This document shows, in pieces, positions 51,750 through 64,000 of a stretch of 64,000 nt of DNA. Below the pieces are notes generated by a model. The model was not told the origin of the DNA, did no database searches, and saw only the letters and a list, made by a program, of their open reading frames with translations. The first letter of the stretch is position 1, and every line of letters begins with the position of its first letter. The translations under genes were made by a program, and so were the position numbers. The DNA is from Ascarosepion bandense. Its lineage: Eukaryota > Mollusca > Cephalopoda > Sepiida > Sepiidae. Location: NCBI GenBank assembly GCA_037127315.1, contig JBBBDQ010001293.1, positions 2,765,001 to 2,829,000 of the forward strand. The letters are read 5' to 3'.

Positions 51750-52470
51750 GTTGTAAATTGTTGCAGGTTAACTGAATTTGGCCTCCTGGTAGATAGTCCA
51801 CTATAAGTCATAAAATGATTATAAAATCAAGAAAGGCAATTTGAGTAGAAAATAACATTTATATATACACATGTTAATTAATGTTTTACAATTAAAGTAA
51901 TGCTTGAAGGATAGGTCCAACGGAGGTTAAAGTGTTCATGACAAATAATAATGCTGAAAAAGATAATTAGTGCTGAGGAATGTGGAGGCGTCTTGTAGGT
52001 AAGGAATGTTCATTTTGAAGTTGCCACTTCTAGGGTCCGTAAGTTAGTAAGTTGGTTTGTGAGGAAACGGTCTTTGAAGTAGTCGCTCCTGAGGTCAGTA
52101 AGTACTTTTGAGACAGGCAAGAAGTGATGATAGGTAAAGGAGGTGAATGTAGTGGCCGCTCGACTTAAGTCAAGGGGATATTAATAACATTCTTCTCCTT
52201 GGTCTCTGTTTGTGTCTCCGCTTTTTATATCTGATTTTTGGATCAAAAGTAGCTTGTTTGAGATTTTCATACTTTGATTCTGGGCTTCCCATTGGCTGGT
52301 AAATAAAATTCGCGTAGGCTCGCGAAATGGAAATTTGATATTTGATTAATTTTTATTTTTCAACCGGAACATCTGCGCGAATACACCTGCGCAGAGATGA
52401 TTTTTGTTCAATTGCTTTCTGGTTGTTATAGAGCAAACATCCGGTCTCTCGCTTTTGCTTGGTATCATCA
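51750..52470 (+). repeat. LTR-like interspersed repeat, copy 2
   Basis: The longer copy of the 35.07-35.72 kb repeat: TTGTTGCAGGTTAACTGAAT, AAAATGATTATAAAATCAAG, TTCCCATTGGCTGGTAAATA, TCGCGAAATGGAAATTTGAT and GCAAACATCCGGTCTCTCGC. It contains a ~60-base segment (GTAAGTTAGTAAGTTGG region) missing from copy 1. It is not next to a mariner, so the mariner at 35.7 kb is not part of this element. Confidence 0.65.
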
Positions 52471-52634
52471 CAGCTTCATCTAAACATATTTTGTGCGTAA
52501 TTATGTGACTTCAACGACAAAGAAAATGTTTTGTTTATCATTTTACTATAAGATGTGTTGTTACTAATTCAAATATAGATATTTATTGTTAGTATTTGAA
52601 ACGTATTACCTTTTTTTGTTTATTTTTACTATAG

Positions 52635-52830
52635 ACAGGTATTTGTATACTTTCATAGTGTTTTGTTTTAGTTCGCTTACCCACTATTTTCCAATATCCG
52701 GAACTCTAGCAAGTGCTATCACCCTTGTTCTGGGTAGACCTGAAAGTAACAGCAATTACGAGATAATTCTACGCTTCTCAAAATCTGATATTTTGACTTG
52801 TAATCAGTTTCAGCGTTTTATTTTAAAACT
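52635..52830 (+). repeat. Unclassified interspersed repeat U, copy 3
   Basis: CTTTCATAGTGTTTTG, CCAATATCCGGAACTCTAGC, CTGGGTAGACCTGAAAGTAA and CAGCAATTACGAGATAATTC match copy 2 in order but with more changes. Confidence 0.6.
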
Positions 52831-52834
52831 AGCC

Positions 52835-53265
52835 TGAATAGAGAATTAATCCTTCTAGCTATATTGCCCCAGGCGCACTCCTGCTGCTATAGCCCCAGTA
52901 CATGTTGTCCCCCACGAAGCTTACCAGCTTAACTGACGTAAAATCATATAAAATTATAACTCCAGTCATAGATATTGCTGTCGGATGTAATTTATCGTCT
53001 TTCCCAGGAATACTCACTTTGTTTTATATTACACTAGTCGTATTATATATAATACTATTATAATTTCTTAGATGAAAATTTTTCAATAATTTTCAAATAT
53101 AAGAAAAGAAGAAGAAATATTCATTAGACAAAAATAAACAACTGACAATATTTATTCTAAGATAGTGAATTATATTATCCTTTTACTTTTATTGTTTCAA
53201 TTTCATTCTTATTTAATTCTTACATTTTAGAGAATCATTTTAAGTTTCTTTGTTTTCTTTTATTT
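52835..53265. other. AT-rich DNA without recognised feature
   Basis: TATTGCCCCAGGCGCACTCC and GTTGTCCCCCACGAAGCTTA near 52860-52925 are unusually GC-rich for this window but short; nothing else was recognised. Confidence 0.4.
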
Positions 53266-53267
53266 CA

Positions 53268-53655
53268 TTATATTCTTGTGGGTATTAGATTCTCCAGACT
53301 TACTTTCCTCATTAGTTATCCTAGAAAATTGTGCAGTTGCTTTCTGTTTTTAATTAGACATGTCCTTTTGATTCGTATTTTCCTTAAAACCGTTCCTAGG
53401 TATTCTAAGCATCTGTAGTTGGAACCACATGCCTGTAGTTTCTAGTCACTCATCAGAGATTGCATTGTCCAATATTTCTTTTTAGATAGATACATATCAG
53501 TTCAGCAATTTTTTCTTTGTTTTTAATACCATTTTTCTATATCTTAATACTTCGCTTATTTCCTAGAAAACGTCTTTCGCAATTTCAATATGTCGTTGGA
53601 TTTACTTTTCAAATTCTCTCCTCAATTATGAGACTAACTTGAATGTTGAAATTTT
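53268..53655 (-). pseudogene. RTE-like LINE C-terminal region, inverted, degraded
   Basis: ATTCTCCAGACTTACTTTCC, TAGGTATTCTAAGCATCTGT (inverse of the RMLRIP block), TTTCTAGTCACTCATCAGAG and TAATACTTCGCTTATTTCCT follow the RTE-like order. Confidence 0.62.
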
Positions 53656-53677
53656 GTATTTAAATTTATTTTATTTT

Positions 53678-54275
53678 ATAATCATTTCACCCCAAGTAAG
53701 GCAGGATAGCTACTGGTACGCAGGGAGTTACGGTGAAAAAAAACAAAACAGGGTAGTTGAGATGCCAAAGAAAGGAAAAAATGTGGATGGGTTTTAGGGA
53801 GGTGGATTGGGATTTAGGGAGATAGAAGATGGCAGTAAAACGTTGCATTTAATCTTTAGAGGTTGTAGCTATGAAGAAACAAGTTTACAGATAGAAGTTC
53901 CACAGGCGAGAAACGTGAGAAAAGTAACTGTTAGAGTAGAAGTTGCTGTTGCATTTGACTATTTTGATGATAAAAGGGTGGGTCCTTAATGCCAATCTAG
54001 TAGCACGCTTAAATTTATGTGGTTAGGGCACCAAGGAAAGAGACAGGTTAGAGCAGAAGTCGTGAACATATTTTTAGAAAATACATAGAAAAGCCACATC
54101 AAGTCAGTGAGAAAGTGACTGAAGGCGAGCTGCTCAGTCAGGATCGATTACGTTGCAGATCCTTCTTTGGATTTTGTCGAGAAGCCCGAGATAAATAGCA
54201 GGAGCAGCTGATCGGATATATCAACAGTATTCAACGGACTAGTGGTAGACTTATAAATGTATTTTGACCGATTTT
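53678..54275 (-). pseudogene. CR1/Jockey-like LINE 3' fragment
   Basis: TAATCATTTCACCCCAAGTA is the inverted tail. GTTGTAGCTATGAAGAAACA, AGAAGTTCCACAGGCGAGAA, GGGCACCAAGGAAAGAGACA and CCTTCTTTGGATTTTGTCGA mirror the C-terminal blocks of 34.3-34.9 kb. Frames are broken; the 60-codon plus frame here is antisense. Confidence 0.78.
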
Positions 54276-54878
54276 GATCTCTTCAATTCGAAGCTCAGTT
54301 ACTTTTGACTGAAAACCGTATATTCTTTCTTCGTACTTTCAATAGACAGACCATTCTAAATACTAAAAATGAAAGTGGAACTGACATCAGTAGACGATGA
54401 CTGGAAGAATTGTCCAGATATAGAAAGTATCTCTGATAGGAAGAAATAAGCAATAATGGAAATCCTGGCAACAAATAATGAGATTCTGAAAGAAAATTCA
54501 AAATTGTCACGATATATGGAGACTAGTAATAACCTTGGAATTATAGAATCGACTTAGCTTATATCATTCGAATAAATGCTATGAGCACAAACCATGATTT
54601 TTTTTCTCGGAGATAAAAATATTCAATTATTTCTTCATGTATTTTTTGAAATAGTACATACTTGCCACAGCATCGCATTTTTTAACACTAGGTAAAGATG
54701 GAATTCACAGTCAGCAGCTAAAAAGTATCTCGATTTACAATACTTCACCTACTTCAATGTTTTATAAGACCATATTTGATATTGCTTGGATACACATACA
54801 CTTCTGAATTTGCTCACTGACTACTGAAATAAGTATTCTAACAATTTATTTCCTTCAGTATTATTCTAACCTAGTAAT
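54276..54878. other. DNA between LINE and satellite, no recognised feature
   Basis: No repeat or coding motif was recognised. From about 54840 the TTCAGTAATxxTATAA words of the satellite begin to appear. Confidence 0.45.
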
Positions 54879-54879
54879 G

Positions 54880-55130
54880 TCATAATTTCAAATTCTAGCA
54901 TTTTGTATTCCTCAGTAAAGTCATAAATTCAAGTTATAACAATCTTTCATTTTGAGTCATGTCATAACATCAAATTCGAACAATTTGTAAGCTTCAGTAA
55001 TATTATAATATTCAGTAATGCTATAACTTCAAATTCAAACAATCTGAAACTTTGGGTAATGTTATATCTCCAATAAAGTCATAACTTCAAGTTCTAACAA
55101 TTTGTAACCCTATGTAATGTCATAACCTCC
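54880..55130. repeat. Diverged edge of the satellite array
   Basis: The same short words as the array (CAGTAATGTCATAA, AACTTCAAATTC, ACAATTTGTAA) occur, but in an order that does not align with the 378-base monomer. It looks like a decayed or ancestral border where the ~18-base motif is visible but the higher-order unit is not. Confidence 0.8.
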
Positions 55131-58100
55131 AATTATCTCATAACCTTCAGTAATAGCATAAGTTTCAGTAAAGTTATAACCTTCAGTAATGTCATAAATT
55201 CAAACTCTGGAAATTTATAACATCCAGTAATGTCATTACTTCAACTTCAAACAATCTGCAAGCTGAAGTAATGTTATAACCTTCGGTAATGTCAAAAATT
55301 CGATTTCTTACAATTTTTAACTCTATGTAACATCATAACCTTCAGTTATGTCATAACCTTCGGTAATGGCATAAATTTCAGTGATGCTATAATGTAATAT
55401 TATTGTTTCAAATTCAAACAATCTTTAAACTTGAGTAATGCTATAACATTGGTAAGGTCAAAAATTCAAATTCTTACAATTTATAATCTTATTTAATGTT
55501 ATAACCTCCAATTATCTCATAACCTTCAGTAATAGCATAAGTTTCAGTAAAGTTATAACCTTCAGTAATGTCATAAATTCAAACTCAGGAAATTTATAAC
55601 ATCCAGTAATGTCATTACTTCAACTTCAAACAATCTGCAAGCTGAAGTAATGTTATAACCTTCGGTAATGTCAAAAATTCCATTTCTTACAATTTTTAAC
55701 TCTATGTAACATCATAACCTTCAGTTATGTCATAACCTTCGGTAATGGCATAAATTTCAGTGATGCTATAATGTAATATTATTATTTCAAATTCAAACAA
55801 TCTTTAAACTTGAGTAATGCTATAACATTCAGTAAGGTCAAAAAAATTCAAATTCTTACAATTTATAATCTTATTTAATGTTATAACCTCCAATTATCTC
55901 ATAACCTTCAGTAATAGCATAAGTTTCAGTATAACCTTCAGTAATGTCATAAATTCAAACTCTGGAAGATTATAATATCCAGTAATGTCATTACTTCAAC
56001 TTCAAACAATCTGCAAGCTGAAGTAATGTTATAACCTTCGGTAATGTCAAAAATTCCATTTCTTACAATTTTTAACTCTATGTAACATCATAACCTTCAG
56101 TTATGTCATAACCTTCAGTAATGGCATAAATTTCAGTGATGCTATAATGTAATATTATTATTTAAATTCAAACAATCTTTAAACTTGAGTAATGCTATAA
56201 CATTCAGTAAGGTCAAAAATTCAAATTCTTACAATTTATAATCTTATTTAATGTTATAACCTCCAATTATCTCATAACCTTCAGTAATAGCATAAGTTTC
56301 AGTAAAGTTACCGCCCTTCAGTAATGTCATAAATTCAAACTCTGGAAATTTATAACATCCAGTAATGTCAATTACTTCAACTTCAAACAATCTGCAAGCT
56401 GAAGTAATGTTATAACCTTCGGTAATGTCAAAAGTCCCATTTCTTACAATTTTTAACTCTATGTAACATCATAACCTTCAGTTATGTCATAACCTTCGGT
56501 AATGGCATAAATTTCAGTGATGCTATAATGTAATATTATTATTTCAAATTCAAACAATCTTTAAACTTGAGTAATGCTATAACATTCAGTAAGGTCAAAA
56601 ATTCAAATTCTTACAATTTATAATCTTATTTAATGTTATAACCTCCAATTATCTCATAACCTTCAGTAATAGCATAAGTTTCAGTAAAGTTATAACCTTC
56701 AGTAATGTCATAAATTCAAACTCTGGAAATTTATAACATCCAGTAATGTCGTAACAACTTCAAACAATCTGCAAGCTGAAGTAATGTTATAACCTTCGGT
56801 AATGTCAAAAATTCCATTTCTTACAATTTTTAACTCTATGTAACATCACGTAACCTTCAGTTATGTCATAACCTTCGGTAATGGCATGAATTTCAGTGAT
56901 GCTATAATGTAATATTATTATTTCAAATTCAAACAATCTTTAAACTTGAGTAATGCTATAACATTCAGTAAGGTCAAAAAATTCAAATTCTTACAATTTA
57001 TAGTCTTGTTGTGTTACATAACCTCCAATTATCTCATAACCTTCAGTAATAGCATAAGTTTCAGTAAAGTTATAACCTTCAGTAATGTCATAAATTCAAA
57101 CCTGGAAATTTATAACATCCAGTAATGTCATTACTTCAACTAAACAATCTGCAAGCTGAAGTAATGTTATAACCTTCGGTAATGTCAAAAATTCCATTTC
57201 TTACAATTTTAACTCTATGTAACATCATAACCTTCAGTTATGTCATAACCTTCAGTAATGGCATAAATTTCAGTGATGCTATATTAATATTATTTTCATT
57301 CAAACAATCTTTAAACTTGAGTAATGCTATAACATTCAGTAAGGTCAAAAATTCAAATTCTTACAATTTATAATCTTATTTAATGTTATAACCTCGAATA
57401 TCTCATAACCTTCAGTAATAGCATAAGTTTCAGTAAAGTTATAACCTTCAGTAATGTCATAAATTCAAACTCTGGAAATTTATAACATCCAGTAATGTCA
57501 TTACTTCAACTTCAAACAATCTGCAAGCTGAAGTAATGTTATAACCTTCGGTAATGTCAAAAATTCCATTTCTTACAATTTTTAACTCTATGTAACATCA
57601 TAACCTTCAGTTATGTCATAACCTTCGGTAATGGCATAAATTTCAGTGATGCTATAATGTAATATTATTATTTCAAATTCAAACAATCTTTAAACTTGAG
57701 TAATGCTATAACATTCAGTAAGGTCAAAAATTCAAATTCTTACAATTTATAATCTTATTTAATGTTATAACCTCCAATTATCTCATAACCTTCAGTAATA
57801 GCATAAGTTTCAGTAAAGTTATAACCTTCAGTAATGTCATAAATTCAAACCCTGGAAATTTATAACATCCAGTAATGTCATTACTTCCTTCAAACAATCT
57901 GCAAGCTGAAGTAATGTTATAACCTTCGGTAATGTCAAAAATTCCATTTCTTACAATATTTAACTCTATGTAACATCATAACCTTCAGTTATGTCACAAC
58001 CTTCGGTAATGGTATTAAATTTCAGTGATGCTATAATGTAATATTATTATTTCAAATTCAAACAATCTTTAAACTTGAGTAATGCTATAACATTCAGTAA

Positions 58101-61100
58101 GGTCAAAAATTCAAATTCTTACAATTTATAATCTTATTTAATGTTATAACCTCCAATTATCTCATAACCTTCAGTAATAGCATAAGTTTCAGTAAAGTTA
58201 TAACCTTTCAGTAATGTCATAAATTCAAACCCTGGAAATTTATAACATCCAGTAATGTCATTACTCACTTCTAAACAATCTGCAAGCTGAAGTAATGTTA
58301 TAATCCTTCGGTAATGTCAAAAATTCCATTTCTACAATTTTTAACTCTATGTAATATCATACCTTCAGTTATGTCATAACCCTTCGGTAATGGCATAAAT
58401 TTCAGTGATGCTATAATGTAATATTATTTCAAATTCAAACAATTCCAACTTGAGTAACGTGCTATAACATCTTGCATGTCAAAATTCAAATTCTTACAAT
58501 TTATAATCTTATTTAATGTTATAACTCCAATTATCTCATAACCTTCAGTAATAGCATAAGTTTCAGTAAAGTTATAACCTCAGTAATGTCATAAATTCAA
58601 ACTTCAAATTTATAACATCCAGTAATGTCATTACTTCAACTTCAAACAATCTGCAAGCTGAAGTAATGTTATAACTTTTCGGTAATGTCAAAAATTCCAT
58701 TTCTTACAATTTTTTAACTCTATGTAACATCATAACCTTCAGTTATGTCATAACCTTCATGTAATGGCATAAATTTCAGTGATGCTATAATGTAATATTA
58801 TTATTTCAAATTCAAACAATCTTTAAACTTGAGTAATGCTATAACATTCAGTAAGGTCAAAAATTCAAATTCTTACAATTTATAATCTTACTTAATGGTT
58901 ATAACCTCCAATTATCTCATAACCTTCAGTAATAGCATAAGTTTCAGTAAAGTTATAATTTTCCAGTAATGTCATAAATTCAAACTCTGGAAATTTATAA
59001 CATTCAGTAATGTCATTACCCAACTTCAAACAATCTGCAAGCTGAAGTAATGTTATAACCTTCGGTAATGTCAAAATTCCATTTCATAATTTTTAACTCT
59101 ATGTAACATCATAACCTTCAGTTATGTCATAACCTTCGGTAATGGCATAAATTTCAGTGATGCTATAATGTAATATTATTATTTCAAATTCAAACAATCT
59201 TTAAACTTGAGTAATGCTATAACATTCAGTAAGGTCAAAATTCAAATTCTTACAATTTATAACTTTATTTAATGTTATAACTCCGTTCATCTCATAACCT
59301 TCAGTAATAGCATAAGTTTGGTAAAGTTATAACCTTCAGTAATGTCATAAATTCAAACTTCCGAAATTTATAACATCCAGTAATGTCATTACTTCAACTT
59401 CAAACAATCTGCAAGTTGAAGTAATACAGTAACCTTCGGTAATGTCAAAAATTCCATTTCTTACGACTTTAACTCTATGTAACATCATAACCTTTTCAGT
59501 TATGTCATAACCTTCTGTAATGGCATAAATTTCAGTGATGCTATAATGTAATATTATTATTTCAAATTCAAACAATCTTTAAACTTGAGTGAATGCCATA
59601 ACATTCAGTAAGGTCAAAAATTCAAAATTTACAATCATAATCTTATTTAATGTTATAACCTCCAATTATCTCATAACCTTCAGTAATAGCATAAGTTTCA
59701 GTAAAGTTATAACCTTCAGTAATGTCATAAACCAAACCTGAAATTCTATAACATCCAGTAATGTCATTACTTCAACTTCAAACAATCTGCAAGCTGAAGT
59801 AATGTTATAACCTTCTGCAATGTCAAAAATTCGATTTCTTACAATTTTTAACTCTATAACATCATAACCTTCAGTTATGTCATAACCTTCGGTAACAGCA
59901 TAAATTTCAGTGATGCTATAATGTAATATTATTTCAAATTCAAACAATCTTTAAACTTGAGTAATGCTATAACATTCAGTAAGGTCAAAATTCAAATTCT
60001 TACAATTTATAATCTTATTTAATGTTATAACCTCCAATTATCTCATAACCTTCAGTAATAGCAGTTTCAGTAAAGTTATAACCTTCAGTAATGTCATAAA
60101 TTCAAACTCTGGAAATTTATAATATCCAGTAATGTCATTACTTCAACTTCAAACAATCTGCAAGCTGAAGTAATGTTATAATTTTCGGTAATGTCAAAAA
60201 TTCCATTTCTTACAATTTTTAACTCTATGTAACATCGTTAACCTTCTAGTTATGTCATAACCTCGTAATGGCATACCAGTGATGCTATAATGTAATATTA
60301 TTATTTCAAATTCAAACAATCTTTAAACTTGAGTAATGCTATAACATTCAGTAAGGTCAAAAATCAAATTTCATAATTTATAATCTTATTTAATGTTATA
60401 ACCTCCAATTATCTCATAACCTTCAGTAATAGCATAAGTTTCAGTAAAGTTATAACCTTCAGTAATGTCATAAATTCAAACCCTGGAAATTTATAACATC
60501 CAGCAATGTCATTACTTCAACTTCAAACAATCTGCAAGCTGAAGTAATGTTATACCTTCGGTAATGTCAAAAATTCCATTTTCATAATTTTAACTTATGT
60601 AACATCATAACCTCTTAGTTATGTCATAACCCTGGTAATGGCATAAATTTCAGTGATGCTATAATGTAATATTATTATTTCAAATTCAAACAATCTTTAA
60701 ACTTGAGTAATGCTATAACATTCAGTAAGGTCAAAATTCAAATTCTTACAATTTATAATCTTATTTAATGTTAATCCTCCAATTATCTCTTACAACCTTC
60801 AGTAATAGCATAAGTTTCAGTAAAGTTATAACCTTCAGTAATGTCATAAATTCAAACCCTGGAAATTTATAACATCCAGTAATGTCATTACTTCAATCAA
60901 ACAATCTGCAAGCTGAAGTAATGTTATAACCTTCGGTAATGTCAAAAATTCCATTTCATAATTTTTAACTTCATGTAACATCATAACTCCTCAGTTATGT
61001 CATAACCTTTCGGTAATGGCATAAATTTCAGTGATGCTATAATGTAATATTATTATTTCAAATTCAAACAATCTTTTAAACTTGAGTAATGTTATATAAC

Positions 61101-64000
61101 ATTCAGTAAGGTCAAAATTCAAATTCTTACAATTTATAATCTTATTTAATGTTATAACCTCCAATTATCTCATAACCTTCAGTAATAGCATAAGTTTCCA
61201 GTAAAGTTATAATCCCTTCAGTAATGTCATTGCTAAATTCAAACTCTGGAAATTTAGTAACATCCAGTAATGTCATTACTCTCCAATCAAACAATCTGCA
61301 AGCTGAAGTAATGTTATAACCTTCGTAATGTCAAAAATTCCATTTTCATAATTTTTAACTCTTATAAAAAAATATCATAATTTTCAGTTATGTCATAACC
61401 TTCGGTAATGGCATAAATTTCAGTGATGCTATAATGTGCTATTATTATTTCAAATTCAAACAATCTTTAAAACTTGAGCATGCTATAACATTCAGTAAGG
61501 TCAAAATTCAAATTTCATAATTTACAATCTTATTTAATGTTATAACCTTCCAATTATCTCATAACCTTCAGTAATAGCATAAGTTTCAGTAAAGTTATAA
61601 CCTTCAGTAATGTCATAAATTCAAACCCTGAAATTTATAACATCCAGTAATGTCATTACTTCAACTTCAAACAACTGGCAAGCTGAAGTAATGTTATAAC
61701 CTTTCGGTAATGTCAAAATTCCATTTTCATAATTTTAACCTTATGTAACACTTGTTCCTCTAGTTATGTCATAACCTTCGGTAATGGCACAAATTTCAGC
61801 GATGCTATAATGTAATATTATTATTTCAAATTCAAAACAATCTTTAAATCCTGAGTAATGCTATAACATTCAGTAAGGTCAAAAATTCAAATTTCACAAT
61901 TTATAATCTTATTTAATGTTATAACTCCAATTATCTCATAACCTTCAGTAATAGCATAAGTTTCAGTAAAGTTATAACCTTCAGTAATGTCATAAATTCA
62001 AACCTTGGAAATTTATAACATCCAGTAATGTCATTACTTCAACTTCAAACAATCTGCAAGCTGAAGTAATGTTATAACCTTTCGTAATGTCAAAAATTCC
62101 ATTTCTTACAATTTTTAACTCTATGTAACATCATACCTTCAGTTATGTCATAACTTCGGTAATGGCATAAATTTCAGTGATGCTATAATGTAATATTATT
62201 TCAAATTCAAACAATCTTTAAACTTGAGTAATGCTATAACATTCAGTACACAAAAATTCAAATTCTTACAATTTATAATCTTATTTAATGTTATAACCTC
62301 CAATTATCTCATAACCTTCAGTAATAGCATAAGTTTCAGTAAAGTTACACCTTCAGTAATGTCATAAATTCAAACTCTGGAAATTTATAACATCCAGTAA
62401 TGTCATTACTTCAACTCTAAACAATCTGCAAGCTGAAGTAATGTTATAACCTTCTTTGCAATGTCAAAAAATTCCATTTTCACAATTTTTAACTCTATAA
62501 CATCATAACCTTCAGTTATGTCATACCTTCTGTAATGGCATAAATTTCAGTGATGCTATAATGTAATATTATTATTTCAAATTCAAATAATCTTTAAACT
62601 TGAGTAATGCTATAACATTCAGTAAGGTCAAAAATTCAAATTCTTACAATTTATAATCTTATTTAATGTTATAACCTCCAATTATCTCATAACCTTCAGT
62701 AATAGCATAAGTTTCAGTAAAGTTATAATCTCAGTAATGTCATAAATTCAAATCCTGGAAATTTATAATATTCCAATGTCATTACTTCAACTTCAAACAA
62801 TCTGCAAGCTGAAGTAATGTTATAACCTTTCGGTAATGTCAAAAATTCCATTTCTTACAATTCTGCACCATGTAACATCATAACCTTCAGTTATGCCATA
62901 ACCTTCGGCAATGGCATAAATTTCAGTGATGCTATAATGTAATATTATTATTTCAAATTCAAACAATCTTTAAACTTGAGTAATGCTATATAATATTCAG
63001 TAAGGTCAAAAATTCAAATTCTTACAATTTATAATCTTATTTAATGTTATAACCTCCAATTATCCTTACAACCTTCAGTAATAGCATAAGTTTCAGTAAA
63101 GTTATAATCCTCAGTAATGTCATAAATTCAAACCCTGGAAATTTATAACATCCAGTAATGTCATTACTTCAACTTCAAACAATCTGCAAAGCTGAAGTAA
63201 TGTTATAACTTTCGGTAATGTCAAAAATTCTACTTTTACAATTTTAACCTATGTAACATCATAACCTCTAGTTATGTCATAACCTTCGGTAATGGCATAA
63301 ATTTCAGTGATGCTATAATGTAATATTATTATTTCAAATTCAAACACCCTAAACTTGAGTAATGCTATAACATTCAGTAAGGTCAAAAAATTCAAATTCT
63401 TACAATTTATAATCTTATTTAATGTTATAACCTCCAATTACCCCATAACCTTCAGTAATAGCATGTTTCAGTAAAGTTATAACCTTCAGTAATGTCGTAA
63501 ATTCAAACCCTGGAAATTTATAACATCCAGTAATGTCATTACTTCAACTTCAAACAATCTGCAAGCTGAAGTAATGTTATAATCCCTTCGGTAATGTCAA
63601 AAATTCCATTTTCATAATTCTTAACTCTATGTAACATCATAACCCTTCAGTTATGTCATAACCTTCGGTAATGGCATAAATTTCAGTGATGCTATAATGT
63701 AATATTATTATTTCAAATTCAAACAATCTTTAAACTTGAGTAATGCTATAACATTCAGTAAGGTCAAAAATTCAAATTCTTACAATTTATAATCTTATTT
63801 AATGTTATAACCTCCAATTATCTCATAACCTTCAGTAATAGCATAAGTTTCAGTAAAGTTATACCCTTCAGTAATGTCATAACCAAACTCTGGAAATTTA
63901 TAACATTCAGTAATGTCATTACTTCAACTTCAAACAATCTGCAAGCTGAAGTAATGTTATAACCTTCGGTAATGTCAAAATTCCATTTTCACAATTTTTA
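55130..64000. repeat. Satellite array, ~378-bp monomer, 23-24 copies
   Basis: The phrase TTGAGTAATGCTATAAC recurs at 55431, 55810, 56185, 56567, 56946, 57317, 57696, 58075 and onward to 63736: 22 intervals averaging 377.5 bases (range 371-392). Each monomer is made of variants of ATAACCTTCAGTAATGTC (18 bases) alternating with TTCAAATTCAAACAATCTxx segments. All copies are head to tail. Copies left of about 58 kb are nearly identical; those to the right carry many 1-4-base indels. It continues beyond the window. The minus frames rich in ITEGYD and the plus frames rich in ITFS are translations of the motif, not genes. Confidence 0.98.

Noticed and set aside
59345..59947. Minus-strand frames rich in ITEGYD repeats (76 and 93 codons, and similar at 58892 and 63249)
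   Set aside because: They are translations of the 18-base satellite word. Frame is kept only because the unit is a multiple of three, and neighbouring monomers have different frames and stops.

Overview
The window looks like repeat-dominated intergenic or intronic DNA from a large, AT-rich animal genome, most likely a cephalopod mollusc (octopus-like). That assignment is inference. It rests on dense ATCT, AT, GT and TTA microsatellites, many copies of a tRNA(Arg)-like SINE of the kind described from octopuses, degraded RTE-like and CR1/Jockey-like LINEs, Helitrons and mariners. No complete host gene can be supported. Nearly every long reading frame is transposon debris, antisense to it, or translated simple repeat.

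Layout. 1-735 is an ATCT microsatellite interrupted by regular CAGTCACC spacers. 0.7-10 kb holds LINE fragments, a Helitron, an internally deleted mariner-type element, SINEs and an 81-bp-arm hairpin. 10-24 kb holds a Helitron pair, a mariner remnant, several tRNA-derived SINE families, nested LINEs and SINEs whose heads are copies of 5S rRNA. Two or three short open segments with splice-like borders (10.8, 15.9 and 18.0 kb) are the only host-exon candidates. 24-39 kb holds RTE-like and CR1-like LINE fragments on both strands, two more mariner pseudogenes (32.6-33.6 and 35.7-36.5 kb), a possible LTR and further 5S-headed SINEs. 39.8-42.2 kb is AT-rich and nearly featureless. 42.3-54.3 kb holds a second long hairpin, LINE-in-LINE nests, an R2-like endonuclease fragment, a Helitron and a second copy of the LTR-like repeat. 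54.9-64.0 kb is an uninterrupted satellite array, 23-24 copies of a ~378-bp monomer built from ~18-bp motifs, running off the right edge.

The most interesting item is a family of at least five compound SINEs (13.1, 16.4, 17.0, 30.1 and 36.9 kb). Each carries a near-complete or partial 5S rRNA copy, then a tRNA-like segment, then a central domain shared with the abundant tRNA-only SINE but with a different 3' tail. The satellite, the inverted duplication around the two 5S SINEs at 16.2-17.4 kb and the nested insertions give a relative history of element activity. All family names come from motif recognition by eye; no database search was run.
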